From the NCBI GenBank assembly GCA_016699715.1, contig CP065007.1, positions 930,001 through 994,000 on the forward strand: 64,000 nucleotides of DNA, read 5' to 3'. Position numbers and translations under genes: made by a program. Shown here piece after piece: positions 17,836 to 26,514 of this stretch (position 1 is its first letter; every line of letters starts with the position of its first letter). The notes under the pieces were generated by a model. It was not told the origin of the DNA and searched no databases. It saw only the letters and a list, made by a program, of their open reading frames with translations. The stretch is from Candidatus Competibacteraceae bacterium (GTDB taxonomy: Bacteria; Pseudomonadota; Gammaproteobacteria; Competibacterales; Competibacteraceae).

Positions 17836-19155
17836 ATGACCGACTTGACCTTCACCATCGAACCTGGTGGCGCTCTACGCGGGCGTTTACGGGTGCCCGG
17901 CGATAAATCGATTTCCCACCGTGCCATCATGCTCGGCGCGCTGGCCGAAGGGACAACCGCCGTGACCGGCTTTCTGGAAGGCGAGGACTGTCTGGCGACG
18001 CTGCGGGCGTTCCGCGCCATGGGCGTGCGCATCGACGGCCCGGATCAGGGTCGTGTGACCGTGCATGGCGTTGGCCGGCACGGGCTGCACGCGCCGACCG
18101 AGCCGCTGGACATGGGCAATTCCGGTACCTCAATGCGCTTGATGAGCGGCATTCTGGCCGGACAGGCTTTCGATACAGCGCTGGCTGGCGATGCTTCGCT
18201 CAACCGCCGGCCCATGCGGCGGGTGACCGAACCCCTGACGCGGATGGGCGCCTGGATCGAGACGAGCGAAACCGGCGCCGCGCCGCTGCGGATTCACGGC
18301 GGCCGGCACTTGATCGGTATCGACTACCCACTGCCGGTAGCTAGCGCTCAGATCAAGTCCTGCCTGCTGCTGGCCGGGCTCTACGCCGCGGGCGTCACCC
18401 GGATCACCGAGCCAGCGCCGACCCGCGACCATACCGAACGCATGCTGGAAGGGTTTGGTTATCCGCTGGTGCGCGAGGGCGACCACACCATCGCGATTAC
18501 CGGTGGCGGGAAGCTTGCGGGAACCGAAATCGATGTGCCAGCCGACATCTCCTCGGCGGCCTTCTTCCTGGTCGGCGCCAGCATCGCGCCAGGTTCCGAT
18601 CTACTGCTGAAGCATGTGGGCGTCAACCCGACCCGCACCGGGGTGCTCGACATCCTGCGCTTGATGGGGGCTGATATTGAGGTGTTGAACCCGCGGCTGG
18701 CCGGCGGCGAGCCAGTGGCCGATCTGCGAGTGCGCCACGCGCCGCTGCATGGCGTTCAAATTCCCGAGTACCTGGTGCCGTTGGCCATCGACGAATTTCC
18801 GGCGTTGTTTATCGCCGCCGCCTGCGCCGAGGGCATCACCGTGCTGACCGGCGCCGAGGAGTTGCGAGTCAAGGAAAGCGACCGTATCCAGGTGATGGCC
18901 GACGGTTTGACGGCACTGGGCATCGCTGCTGGGCCGACCACGGACGGTATCGTCATCCGGGGCGGCGCGCCGTCTGGAGGCACGGTCGACAGCCACGGCG
19001 ATCACCGTATCGCCATGAGTTTCGCCATGGCCGCGCTGCGATCCCGCGATCCGGTTTCGATCCGCGATTGCGCCAATGTCAACACCTCCTTTCCTGATTT
19101 TATGGCTTTGGCGCGCATCGCCGGCTTGAATCTGGCCGAGCGGGGGGGCGTATGA
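17836..19155 (+). CDS. aroA: 3-phosphoshikimate 1-carboxyvinyltransferase (EPSP synthase)
   Basis: 439 residues. It joins PEP to shikimate-3-phosphate, the sixth shikimate-pathway step and the glyphosate target. PGDKSISHR, MGNSGTSMRLM and RVKESDRI are all present. The GNSGT..RL variant resembles the Bacillus/Pseudomonas type rather than the GNAGTAMRPL of E. coli, so glyphosate tolerance may differ. It overlaps cmk by 4 bp. Confidence 0.97.
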   Translation: MTDLTFTIEPGGALRGRLRVPGDKSISHRAIMLGALAEGTTAVTGFLEGEDCLATLRAFRAMGVRIDGPDQGRVTVHGVGRHGLHAPTEPLDMGNSGTSMRLMSGILAGQAFDTALAGDASLNRRPMRRVTEPLTRMGAWIETSETGAAPLRIHGGRHLIGIDYPLPVASAQIKSCLLLAGLYAAGVTRITEPAPTRDHTERMLEGFGYPLVREGDHTIAITGGGKLAGTEIDVPADISSAAFFLVGASIAPGSDLLLKHVGVNPTRTGVLDILRLMGADIEVLNPRLAGGEPVADLRVRHAPLHGVQIPEYLVPLAIDEFPALFIAAACAEGITVLTGAEELRVKESDRIQVMADGLTALGIAAGPTTDGIVIRGGAPSGGTVDSHGDHRIAMSFAMAALRSRDPVSIRDCANVNTSFPDFMALARIAGLNLAERGGV

Positions 19156-19847
19156 GTGGCGAAGTGCCGGTGATCGCCATTGATGGACCGAGCGGGGTTG
19201 GCAAGGGCACGCTCTGCCAATGGCTGGCGGCGCGGTTGGGCTGGCATCTGCTCGACAGCGGCGCGCTGTACCGCCTGACCGCGCTGGCGGCACAGCGCCG
19301 GGGCTTGCCGTTGGAGGACGAAGCCCAGGTGGCGGCGGTGGCTATTGCGCTGGATGCGGTTTTCGTGGCCGACGTTGCGGGCACTTCACGGGTATTGCTG
19401 GACGGTGCGGAAGTGGGCGACATCCTGCGCGGCGAAGCCGCCGGTAATGCCGCGTCTCGGGTAGCGGCGCTGCCGGCGGTGCGCGCCGCGCTGTTGCAAC
19501 GGCAACGGAATTTCCGCCGCCCCCCCGGTCTGATCGCCGACGGCCGGGATATGGGCACGGTGGTGTTTCCGCACGCCGAACTTAAACTGTTCCTGAACGC
19601 CAGCGCCGAAGAGCGTGCCCGTCGACGGTATAAGCAGTTGATTGAAAAAGGCATGGATGCTAACCTTAACAGTCTTATCGAAGAGATTGCCGAACGAGAT
19701 GCTCGCGACGCCTGCCGTGCGGTGGCGCCGCTCAGGCCTGCCGCCGATGTGGAAATGCTGGATACTACCCAACTAGGCGTGACCGAGGTTTGCGAGTGGG
19801 CGCTGGCGCTTGCGGTTCAACGGCTGGCGGTAACGGTAATCCCCTAG
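19152..19847 (+). CDS. cmk: Cytidylate kinase
   Basis: 231 residues. P-loop GPSGVGKGT (residues 9-17), CMP-binding RDMGTVVFPHAELK and the Lid region RARRRYKQL are typical. It phosphorylates CMP and dCMP. It lies between aroA and rpsA as in E. coli and Pseudomonas. Confidence 0.96.
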   Translation: MSGEVPVIAIDGPSGVGKGTLCQWLAARLGWHLLDSGALYRLTALAAQRRGLPLEDEAQVAAVAIALDAVFVADVAGTSRVLLDGAEVGDILRGEAAGNAASRVAALPAVRAALLQRQRNFRRPPGLIADGRDMGTVVFPHAELKLFLNASAEERARRRYKQLIEKGMDANLNSLIEEIAERDARDACRAVAPLRPAADVEMLDTTQLGVTEVCEWALALAVQRLAVTVIP

Positions 19848-19886
19848 AGTTTCAGCCTTTACGTTGGCGGCGCCCTTGGCTACGCT

Positions 19887-19985
19887 TTGACGTTACTAAC
19901 TATACTTTGACGTTACCGAATGAGCCGAGCGCCGCGACTGGGCGCTCTGGGCGCAAGCCCTGAAGGTTTCCGCGATAGCGGAAAC
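19887..19985 (+). promoter_or_regulatory. rpsA promoter/leader region with two perfect hairpins
   Basis: The 235-bp cmk-rpsA gap contains a -10-like TATACT (19901-19906) flanked by a repeated TTTGACGTTAC element. Two perfect stem-loops follow: 19927-19947 (GAGCGCC/GGCGCTC, 7 bp) and 19966-19985 (GTTTCCGC, GATA loop, GCGGAAAC, 8 bp). In gammaproteobacteria the S1 mRNA leader is structured and is the target of autoregulation by S1. The rpsA start has no good Shine-Dalgarno, as expected for that mechanism. Confidence 0.55.
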
Positions 19986-20082
19986 GCAGTCACTCGAAGC
20001 CGGTTCGGGCGCCCCGTCGTTGCCGAACCTCATGCAAACCAACCCGTGGCGGCCCGTGCCGCCGGTTTTTGAGCTATAACCC

Positions 20083-21756
20083 ATGACCGAAAGTTTTGCC
20101 GAACTGTTTGAACAGAGCCTGGTCGATAAGCAGATGCAGCCCGGCGCCATTGTCCAGGGATTGGTGGTGGAAATCCGGGCGGATACCGTGGTGGTTAACG
20201 CCGGCCTGAAATCGGAAGGACTGATTCCGCTCGAACAGTTTTACAACGAGGAGGGCGTGCTTGAAATCAAGGTCGGAGACGAGGTTGAGGTCGCCTTGGA
20301 CGCGCTTGAGGACGGCTTCGGAGAAACTCGGCTCTCCCGCGAAAAGGCTAAGCGCGCCCGTGTCTGGAGTGCCCTGGAAAAGGCATTCGAAGGCGAGGAA
20401 ATCATCAAGGGCCTGATCAGCGGCAAGGTCAAGGGCGGCTTCACTGTGGATATCGGTGAGATCCGCGCCTTTCTACCCGGTTCGCTGGTGGATGTGCGGC
20501 CGGTGCGGGACGCTGCCTATCTGGAGGGTAAGGAACAGGAGTTCAAGGTTATCAAGCTGGACCGTCGCCGCAACAACGTGGTGGTTTCGCGCCGAGCGGT
20601 GGTGGAACAGGAATACAGCGCCGAACGCGAGGCTCTGCTGCAAAATCTACAGGAAGGCCAGATTGTCGAAGGCGTGGTCAAAAATCTCACCGACTATGGC
20701 GCCTTCCTCGACCTCGGCGGTATCGATGGCCTGTTGCACATCACCGACATGGCCTGGCGACGGGTCAAACATCCTTCCGAGGTAGTTGCCGTCGGCGATC
20801 ACATCCAGGTCAAGGTGCTCAAGTTCGACCGCGAGCGCAACCGCGTTTCGCTGGGCCTCAAGCAGTTGGGCGACGATCCCTGGATCGCGTTGGCCCGCCG
20901 TTATCCAGTTGGGACACGAGTGTTCGGCAAGGTGACCAACATCGCCGACTATGGTTGCTTCGTGGAGATCGAAGAAGGCGTCGAAGGTTTGGTTCACGTT
21001 TCCGAGATGGACTGGACCAACAAGAATGTGAACCCGAACAAGGTGGTGGCGCTGGGCGATGAAGTTGAGGTGATGGTGCTCGACATCGACGAAGACCGCC
21101 GCCGCATTTCGCTGGGCATGAAACAGTGCCAGCAGAATCCCTGGGAAGAGTTCGACCAAGGCCACGCCAAAGGTGACCACGTCTCCGGCAAGATCAAGTC
21201 GATTACCGATTTTGGCATCTTTATCGGTCTGGATGGCGGCATCGACGGTTTGGTTCATCTGTCCGATATTTCCTGGAACATGCCCGGTGAGGAAGCGGTG
21301 CGTCACTACAAGAAGAGCCAGGAAGTCGAGGCGGTGGTGCTGGCGGTCGATCCCGAGCGCGAGCGCATCTCGCTGGGTATCAAGCAACTCGACAAGGATC
21401 CTTTCTCCAATTTTGTCGCCGATCATCCCAAGGGCAGCGTGATCATGGGCCATGTCGTCTCGGTGGATTCCAAGGGAGCCATGGTCGATTTGGGGCATGG
21501 TGTCGAGGGGACGCTGCGCGCTTCCGAACTGTCGCGTGAGCGGGTTGATGATGCTCGCTCGCTGTTGAAGGAAGGCGAGGAAATCGAGGCGAAATTCATC
21601 GGTGTCGATCGCAAGAACCGTACCATTACCTTGTCGATCAAGGCCAAGGATATGGCCGATGAAGCGGAGGTTCTGCAGGATTACAGCCGAAAATCCAGTA
21701 CCGGCGCGACCTTGGGAGATATTTTCAAGGAGCAGATGGGCGCGCAAGACGAATAA
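20083..21756 (+). CDS. rpsA: 30S ribosomal protein S1
   Basis: 557 residues with six S1/OB-fold repeats (roughly residues 20-88, 105-172, 191-260, 277-348, 364-435, 451-521), the same size as E. coli S1. It binds mRNA and helps initiation on structured or leaderless messages. The ATG at 20083 is preceded by GAGCTATAACC, not a real Shine-Dalgarno, consistent with self-dependent translation and autoregulation. The N-terminus (ESFAELFEQSL) is conserved. Confidence 0.98.
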   Translation: MTESFAELFEQSLVDKQMQPGAIVQGLVVEIRADTVVVNAGLKSEGLIPLEQFYNEEGVLEIKVGDEVEVALDALEDGFGETRLSREKAKRARVWSALEKAFEGEEIIKGLISGKVKGGFTVDIGEIRAFLPGSLVDVRPVRDAAYLEGKEQEFKVIKLDRRRNNVVVSRRAVVEQEYSAEREALLQNLQEGQIVEGVVKNLTDYGAFLDLGGIDGLLHITDMAWRRVKHPSEVVAVGDHIQVKVLKFDRERNRVSLGLKQLGDDPWIALARRYPVGTRVFGKVTNIADYGCFVEIEEGVEGLVHVSEMDWTNKNVNPNKVVALGDEVEVMVLDIDEDRRRISLGMKQCQQNPWEEFDQGHAKGDHVSGKIKSITDFGIFIGLDGGIDGLVHLSDISWNMPGEEAVRHYKKSQEVEAVVLAVDPERERISLGIKQLDKDPFSNFVADHPKGSVIMGHVVSVDSKGAMVDLGHGVEGTLRASELSRERVDDARSLLKEGEEIEAKFIGVDRKNRTITLSIKAKDMADEAEVLQDYSRKSSTGATLGDIFKEQMGAQDE

Positions 21757-21771
21757 GGCCTGTAACAATCT

Positions 21772-21810
21772 CCTCTCTCCCGCAAGGGAGGGAGGGCGTA
21801 GGTATTTTTT
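21772..21810 (+). terminator. Candidate attenuator between rpsA and ihfB
   Basis: A 9-10 bp stem (CTCTCTCCC with GGGAGGGAG, GCAA tetraloop, one G-T pair) spans 21772-21795, and a T6 run lies 9 bases after it (21805-21810), just before the ihfB ribosome site. The gap between stem and T-run makes it an imperfect terminator; partial readthrough into ihfB is likely. Confidence 0.45.
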
Positions 21811-21824
21811 CGATGGGGGACTTC

Positions 21825-22139
21825 ATGACGAAATCGGAGTTAATCGAAATTCTCGCGCGTAAACGCGGCGATGTTCCCTATAAGGATGTGGAACAGGCGG
21901 TCAAGACCATGTTGGAGCAGATGAGCGAATCGCTGGCGGGTGGCGAGCGGATCGAAATTCGTGGCTTTGGGAGTTTTTCGCTGCATTTTCGCCCCCCGCG
22001 GATCGGCCGCAACCCTAAAACCGGCGATGCCGTGACGCTGACCGGTAAATATGTGCCACACTTCAAACCGGGTAAGGAGTTGCGCGAACGAGTCAACGAC
22101 TACCACGCTTATCATGACGGTGGCGATGGGTTTTTGTAA
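21825..22139 (+). CDS. ihfB: Integration host factor subunit beta
   Basis: 104-residue HU/IHF-family protein. The start MTKSELIEIL at 21825 follows GGGGGA; a 4-codon upstream ATG was rejected. The GFGSF and RNPKTGD motifs of the DNA-intercalating arm are present, and the C-terminal tail DYHAYHDGGDGFL is slightly long. With IhfA (not in this window) it bends DNA. Confidence 0.97.
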   Translation: MTKSELIEILARKRGDVPYKDVEQAVKTMLEQMSESLAGGERIEIRGFGSFSLHFRPPRIGRNPKTGDAVTLTGKYVPHFKPGKELRERVNDYHAYHDGGDGFL

Positions 22140-22183
22140 TATCTCCATCGGTCCGGCAGATGGTCGGCTGTCATTGGCCGTTC

Positions 22184-22212
22184 AAAAACCCACGGTATAG
22201 AGTGGGTTTTTT
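22184..22212 (+). terminator. Rho-independent terminator after ihfB
   Basis: AAAACCCAC paired with GTGGGTTTT (10-bp stem including A-T base) around an 8-base loop, followed by a T-run ending at 22212. Classic intrinsic terminator 45 bases past the ihfB stop. Confidence 0.88.
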
Positions 22213-22296
22213 GTTGAGAGTCTGGAAAAATGCTCGAAAATCAATAGGCTTTTTCGTTCTATCGATTTCAAGCCGCTCCGGCGGTGGGGGAAGCTG

Positions 22297-22605
22297 ATGT
22301 TCTGGATCAAATTTATTCTGATTGCTGCCATTTTGCTGGTCGTGTTGCTGTTGGGGGTGGAATTTTCCACGCTCAACGCCGATGAAGTGACCGTCAAATA
22401 CCTGTTAGGCGAGGGCGAGACAAAAGTATCGCTGGCGCTGGTGGTGGTGTGTGCTTTCGCCGCCGGCGTATTGGTGACCGCGCTGATTGGAACTTTCATC
22501 GTGTTGCCACTGCGCTGGCAGGTGGCCCGGTTGCGTCAGGCCGTATCCGGCAAGGAGCAGGAAATCAACTTGCTGGTCAGGAAAGCAGGTCGGGAAATGC
22601 GTTGA
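22297..22605 (+). CDS. lapA: LapA family membrane protein (DUF1049)
   Basis: 102 residues with two hydrophobic segments (about 5-26 and 43-66) and a basic C-terminal amphipathic helix. LapA partners LapB in the inner membrane in controlling lipopolysaccharide synthesis through FtsH turnover of LpxC. Placed between ihfB and lapB, the standard order. Confidence 0.93.
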   Translation: MFWIKFILIAAILLVVLLLGVEFSTLNADEVTVKYLLGEGETKVSLALVVVCAFAAGVLVTALIGTFIVLPLRWQVARLRQAVSGKEQEINLLVRKAGREMR

Positions 22606-22630
22606 GCGACCGGCGCTGCTCCGCTGGGCC

Positions 22631-23800
22631 ATGATGGAATTACTGTGGCTGCTATTGCCTGTTGCCGCTGCCTCCGGCTGGTGGGTGGCCCGGCACGACC
22701 GCGCGCGGCGGAGCGATGTGGCCGTGCGCAGCGCCGAGTATTTCAAGGGCTTGAATTATCTGATCGACGACAAGCCGGATCAAGCCATCGAGGTTTTTAC
22801 CCGCATGGCCGATGTGGATCAGGATACCGCCGAAACGCACCTGGCTTTGGGGAACCTGTTCCGCCGTCGTGGTGAAGTGGATCGGGCGATCCATATCCAC
22901 GGCAGCCTGATCGCGCGAACCAACCTGACCGACGACCAGCGCCGCCGGGCCATGTTGGAGCTGGGCGAAGATTATTTGCGCGCTGGCTTGTTCGACCGGG
23001 CCGAGGCCTTGTTTCAGGAGTTGGTGGACCAGCCCGATCACATGGAGGTAGCGCTGTCCCGCTTGATCCACATCTTGCAGCAGGAAAAAGACTGGCGCCA
23101 GGCGATCACCTATTGTGATCGCTTGGAGCGGATCGGCGGTGAATCCAGGCGACGGCAGACCGCGCATTTCTGCTGTGAATTGGCCGAGGAAGCGAATTCG
23201 CGCAACGAGCTTGCCGAAGTAAAAAAGTGGCTGCTCGACGCGCTGGCGCGCGATCCGGATTGCACTCGGGCCAACCTGCTGCTGGGTAATTTGGCGATGT
23301 GCGCGGGCGACCATCAGGCCGCGATCCTGGCTTTTCAGGCGGTCGAACGGCAGGATCGCGGCTATTTTCCGGAAGTGATCGCGCCTCTTGGTCAGTGCTA
23401 CGGTACGTTGGGCCATCTCGATCAATGGGTGAGCTACCTGCGCGATGTCCAGCAACGGGACCACGGCGGCCGGATCACGGATGCGTTGGCCGAATGGTTG
23501 CTGCGACAGGAAGGCGAGGCGGCGGCGCTGCGGTTTCTCGAACGAGAACTACGGGAGTATCCGACCCTGCTCGGACTGCGCCGATTAGTCGAGATTAAGT
23601 TGGGGCGGGGCGAGGGCACGGAATACGCTGACTTGAAAGCCTTGCACTGTATTAGCACTCAGATGCTTAACAATGCCGCCCGTTACCGCTGCAATAACTG
23701 CGGTTTCGTCGTCAAATCCCTGCACTGGTGTTGCCCCAGTTGCCTGCAGTGGAGCACGATCAAGCCGATACCCGACTTGGTGATGAAAACCAGTGCCTAG
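22631..23800 (+). CDS. lapB: LapB (YciM): LPS assembly regulator with TPRs and rubredoxin-type zinc site
   Basis: 389 residues, identical in length to E. coli LapB. The N-terminal membrane anchor MMELLWLLLPVAAASGWW fixes the start at 22631; a 48-codon upstream extension overlapping lapA in another frame was rejected. TPR-like helices fill residues 60-340. The C-terminal zinc ribbon uses CNNC and CPSC (YRCNNCGF, WCCPSCLQW). It adapts FtsH to degrade LpxC, linking this locus functionally with lpxK and kdsB downstream. Confidence 0.96.
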   Translation: MMELLWLLLPVAAASGWWVARHDRARRSDVAVRSAEYFKGLNYLIDDKPDQAIEVFTRMADVDQDTAETHLALGNLFRRRGEVDRAIHIHGSLIARTNLTDDQRRRAMLELGEDYLRAGLFDRAEALFQELVDQPDHMEVALSRLIHILQQEKDWRQAITYCDRLERIGGESRRRQTAHFCCELAEEANSRNELAEVKKWLLDALARDPDCTRANLLLGNLAMCAGDHQAAILAFQAVERQDRGYFPEVIAPLGQCYGTLGHLDQWVSYLRDVQQRDHGGRITDALAEWLLRQEGEAAALRFLERELREYPTLLGLRRLVEIKLGRGEGTEYADLKALHCISTQMLNNAARYRCNNCGFVVKSLHWCCPSCLQWSTIKPIPDLVMKTSA

Positions 23801-23994
23801 CAGATCTTATTGTGGCGGTACAAACTGTCGAATCTCTGTCAGTTGAAAACGCGTCTTGCATCATTTCCAGCCTTTTTGCCGCAATAAGCTCCATACAAGT
23901 TGCATTCGTATTTTTATTGTCTATGTTTATAAGGTGCTGGTGTAGGCGCACTAGCAGAACACTATTTCCAATTTCATATTTTGGGAGGATGCTG

Positions 23995-24420
23995 ATGAGA
24001 TTGACAAATGTGATCTTTGGTTTGTTGCTGGCTTTCTGTTCCGCGGTGGCGTTCGCGCAAGCGATCGATATCAATACGGCAACCGCCGGGCAGCTGGAGG
24101 GATTGAAGGGGATCGGCCCGAAGAAAGCCGCCGAAATTGTGAAGTATCGGGAGGCCAACGGCCCTTTCAAGTCCGTGGAGGATTTGAGTAAGGTGTCTGG
24201 TGTTGGTGCAAAGACAGTGACCGCCAATAAGGATATGTTGATGGTCGGCGAGGCCGCCATGCCAGCGACGCCGAAGATGCCCGAAGTGCCAAAGGCCGCC
24301 ATGCCAGCGACGCCGAAGATGCCCGAAGTGCCAAAGGCCGCCATGCCAGCGACGCCGAAGATGCCCGAAGTGCCAAAGGCCGCCATGCCAGCGACGCCGG
24401 TTGAGCCAGCCAAGCAGTAA
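23995..24420 (+). CDS. ComEA-like helix-hairpin-helix DNA-binding protein with Pro-rich repeat tail
   Basis: 141 residues. A signal peptide (cleavage near AFA-QA, residue 22) leads to a ComEA-type helix-hairpin-helix domain, DINTATAGQLEGLKGIGPKKAAEIVKYR to VSGVGAKTV (about 25-80). A tail of three exact 14-residue repeats AAMPATPKMPEVPK plus a partial one follows. The start at 23995 is 6 bases after GGGAGG; an ATG at 23989 abuts the Shine-Dalgarno. Such proteins pull DNA into the periplasm during natural transformation; comEC lies 2 kb downstream. The periplasmic tail is unusual for the family. Confidence 0.88.
   Translation: MRLTNVIFGLLLAFCSAVAFAQAIDINTATAGQLEGLKGIGPKKAAEIVKYREANGPFKSVEDLSKVSGVGAKTVTANKDMLMVGEAAMPATPKMPEVPKAAMPATPKMPEVPKAAMPATPKMPEVPKAAMPATPVEPAKQ
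24253..24399 (+). repeat. 42-bp coding tandem repeat (3.5 copies)
   Basis: Units start at 24253, 24295 and 24337 with a half unit from 24379; they are identical at the DNA level and encode AAMPATPKMPEVPK. The absence of synonymous changes points to recent expansion by slippage. Confidence 0.95.
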
Positions 24421-24456
24421 TCATCGCGCGGTCTTAAATTTATCGAGAAGTCAATA

Positions 24457-24479
24457 TTGGCCGCCCCTTGGGCGGCCAA
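24457..24479 (+). terminator. Hairpin after the comEA-like gene
   Basis: TTGGCCGCCC, loop CTT, GGGCGGCCAA: a 10-bp perfect stem 36 bases past the stop. No T-run follows, but TATAAT at 24485-24490 just beyond could be a -10 for lolC. Confidence 0.55.
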
Positions 24480-24537
24480 CGTCCTATAATGACGCGTTTC
24501 CCGGCAGCCGCCGTAACTCATGATCGGGATCGTGTTC

Positions 24538-25788
24538 ATGTTTCGTCCCCTGGAATTATTCATTGGCTTGCGCTACACCCGCGCCAAGCGTCGTAATCAC
24601 TTCATTTCCTTCATTTCCCTGACTTCGATGCTAGGCATTGCCTTGGGGATTACCGCTCTGATCACCGTGTTGTCGGTGATGAATGGGTTTCAGCAGGAGC
24701 TACGCGGACGCATTCTGGCCATGACCGCCCATGCCACGATCAGTCGCTGGAGCGGGCCGCTGGAAAATTGGCGGGCGGTGCGAGAGCAGGTGCTGCAAAA
24801 TCCCGAGGTCCAGGGTGGAGCCCCGTTTATCCGCGGTGAGGCGATGCTGAATAATGCTTCGCTGGTTAGCGGTGCGCTGATCCAGGGGATTTTGCCGGAT
24901 GAAGAGCGACAGGTTTCCGATATCGGCGGCAAGATGGTGCAAGGTTCTCTGGACGATCTGCGCCCCGGCGGTTTCGGCATCATTCTCGGTAAGGAACTGG
25001 CCAATGCCCTGGGGCTGATGGTGGGTGACAAGGTGACGGTCATTACCCCGCAAGCCACCGTGACTCCAGCCGGAGTGTTACCCCGGCTCAAGCGTTTCGA
25101 TGTAGTTGGGATCTTCAAGGCCGGTATGTATGAGTACGACCGTGGTTTGGCGTTGGTGCATGTCGCGGATGCCGGCAAGCTATTCCAGTATCCGGATGGA
25201 GCGGTCAACGGCTTGCGCTTGAAGTTGCGCGATCTGTTCCAGGCGCCGCGGTTGGCCCGCCAGCTCGCTGATCGCTTGCCGGACGGTTATCTGGCTCGCG
25301 ACTGGACCCAGGATCACGCCAGTTTTTTCCGGGCGGTGCAGATCGAAAAAACCGCGATGTTCGTGATCCTGACCTTGATCGTGGCGGTAGCGGCCTTCAA
25401 TATCGTGTCCGCCCTGGTGATGGTGGTGACCGACAAACAGGCCGATATCGCCATCTTGCGTACACTGGGCGCAACGCCGCTCAGCATCATGGGCATCTTC
25501 ATCGTGCAAGGCATTACCATTGGTCTGGTCGGTACCCTGCTGGGTTTGGCCGGTGGAGTGGCGCTGGCGACCCATGTCGATGTAGTGGTGCCATTTATCG
25601 AGCGGTTATTCGGTGTCAAATTCCTGGCCCCGGACGTGTATCTGATCAGCGACTTACCCTCGCAGGTCCAATGGGGCGATGTCACGACCATCGGTCTGTT
25701 GGCATTCGGACTGGCCACGCTGGCGACGCTGTATCCCGCCTGGCGCGCGGCGCGGACCCAGCCGGCGGAGGCCCTGCGTTATGAATAA
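24538..25788 (+). CDS. lolC: Lipoprotein-releasing ABC transporter permease LolC/E
   Basis: 416 residues with the MacB/FtsX-like layout: one N-terminal membrane helix (FISLTSMLGIALGITALITVLSVMNGF), a large periplasmic domain, and three C-terminal helices (about residues 270-410). The start MFRPLELFIGLRYTRAKRRN is the conserved Lol N-terminus and lies six codons inside the longest frame. It extracts lipoproteins from the inner membrane for LolA. Only one permease gene is present, so a homodimeric (LolF-like) arrangement is possible unless a second gene lies elsewhere. Confidence 0.95.
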   Translation: MFRPLELFIGLRYTRAKRRNHFISFISLTSMLGIALGITALITVLSVMNGFQQELRGRILAMTAHATISRWSGPLENWRAVREQVLQNPEVQGGAPFIRGEAMLNNASLVSGALIQGILPDEERQVSDIGGKMVQGSLDDLRPGGFGIILGKELANALGLMVGDKVTVITPQATVTPAGVLPRLKRFDVVGIFKAGMYEYDRGLALVHVADAGKLFQYPDGAVNGLRLKLRDLFQAPRLARQLADRLPDGYLARDWTQDHASFFRAVQIEKTAMFVILTLIVAVAAFNIVSALVMVVTDKQADIAILRTLGATPLSIMGIFIVQGITIGLVGTLLGLAGGVALATHVDVVVPFIERLFGVKFLAPDVYLISDLPSQVQWGDVTTIGLLAFGLATLATLYPAWRAARTQPAEALRYE

Positions 25789-26497
25789 GGCCGAGGCGAT
25801 GGGCGCGGCGGACGATGGAACGATGGTGTTGGAATGCCGCCAGTTGGCCAAGGCGTTCCGGCAGGGCAGCGAGCGGCTGGAGGTGCTGCGGGAGGTCGAT
25901 TTTCAGATTCGGCGCGGCGAACGGTTGGCCATTGTCGGCAGTTCCGGATCGGGTAAGAGCACCTTGTTGCACCTGCTGGGTGGTCTGGATACGCCGACCG
26001 CGGGTTCGGTATGGGTGGCGGGGCGGGAGCTGAGCCGGCTGGGCGATGCCAATCGGGGGCGATTGCGCAATCGTTGGTTGGGATTCGTCTATCAATTCCA
26101 CCATCTACTGTCGGAGTTTACGGCCCTGGAGAATGTGGCGATGCCGTTGCTGATCCGCGGCGAGACGCCGGCTGAGGCGGCCGGGCGGGCGGTGAGGCTG
26201 CTGGAACGGGTCGGGCTGGCTCAGCGATTGCAGCACAAGCCGGGCGAACTGTCGGGTGGCGAGCGCCAGCGGGCGGCGGTGGCGCGAGCCTTGATCACCG
26301 AACCGGCCTGCGTGCTGGCCGACGAACCGACCGGTAACCTTGATCGGCATAGCGCCGAACAGGTATTCGAACTGATGCTCGAACTGAATCGCGATCTTGG
26401 CACCAGTTTCGTGGTGGTCACCCACGATCCGGTGTTGGCAACTCGCATGGATGCAGTGTGGCGATTGGCGGATGGAGTGTTGGCGCGAGAATGCTGA
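25781..26497 (+). CDS. lolD: Lipoprotein-releasing ABC transporter ATP-binding protein LolD
   Basis: 238-residue ATPase with Walker A GSSGSGKST, signature LSGGERQRAAVARAL, Walker B VLADEPTGNLD and H-loop VTHD. The YQFHHLLSEFTALENVAMP Q-loop region is typical of LolD. The start ATG overlaps the end of lolC by 8 bp; an internal ATG at 25799 is an alternative. It drives lipoprotein release together with LolC. Confidence 0.96.
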   Translation: MNKAEAMGAADDGTMVLECRQLAKAFRQGSERLEVLREVDFQIRRGERLAIVGSSGSGKSTLLHLLGGLDTPTAGSVWVAGRELSRLGDANRGRLRNRWLGFVYQFHHLLSEFTALENVAMPLLIRGETPAEAAGRAVRLLERVGLAQRLQHKPGELSGGERQRAAVARALITEPACVLADEPTGNLDRHSAEQVFELMLELNRDLGTSFVVVTHDPVLATRMDAVWRLADGVLAREC

Positions 26498-26514
26498 GAC
26501 GGCGGTGATCGCCC

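Noticed and set aside
24253..24399. Possible CRISPR-like array
   Set aside because: Units are contiguous with no spacers and are coding repeats.
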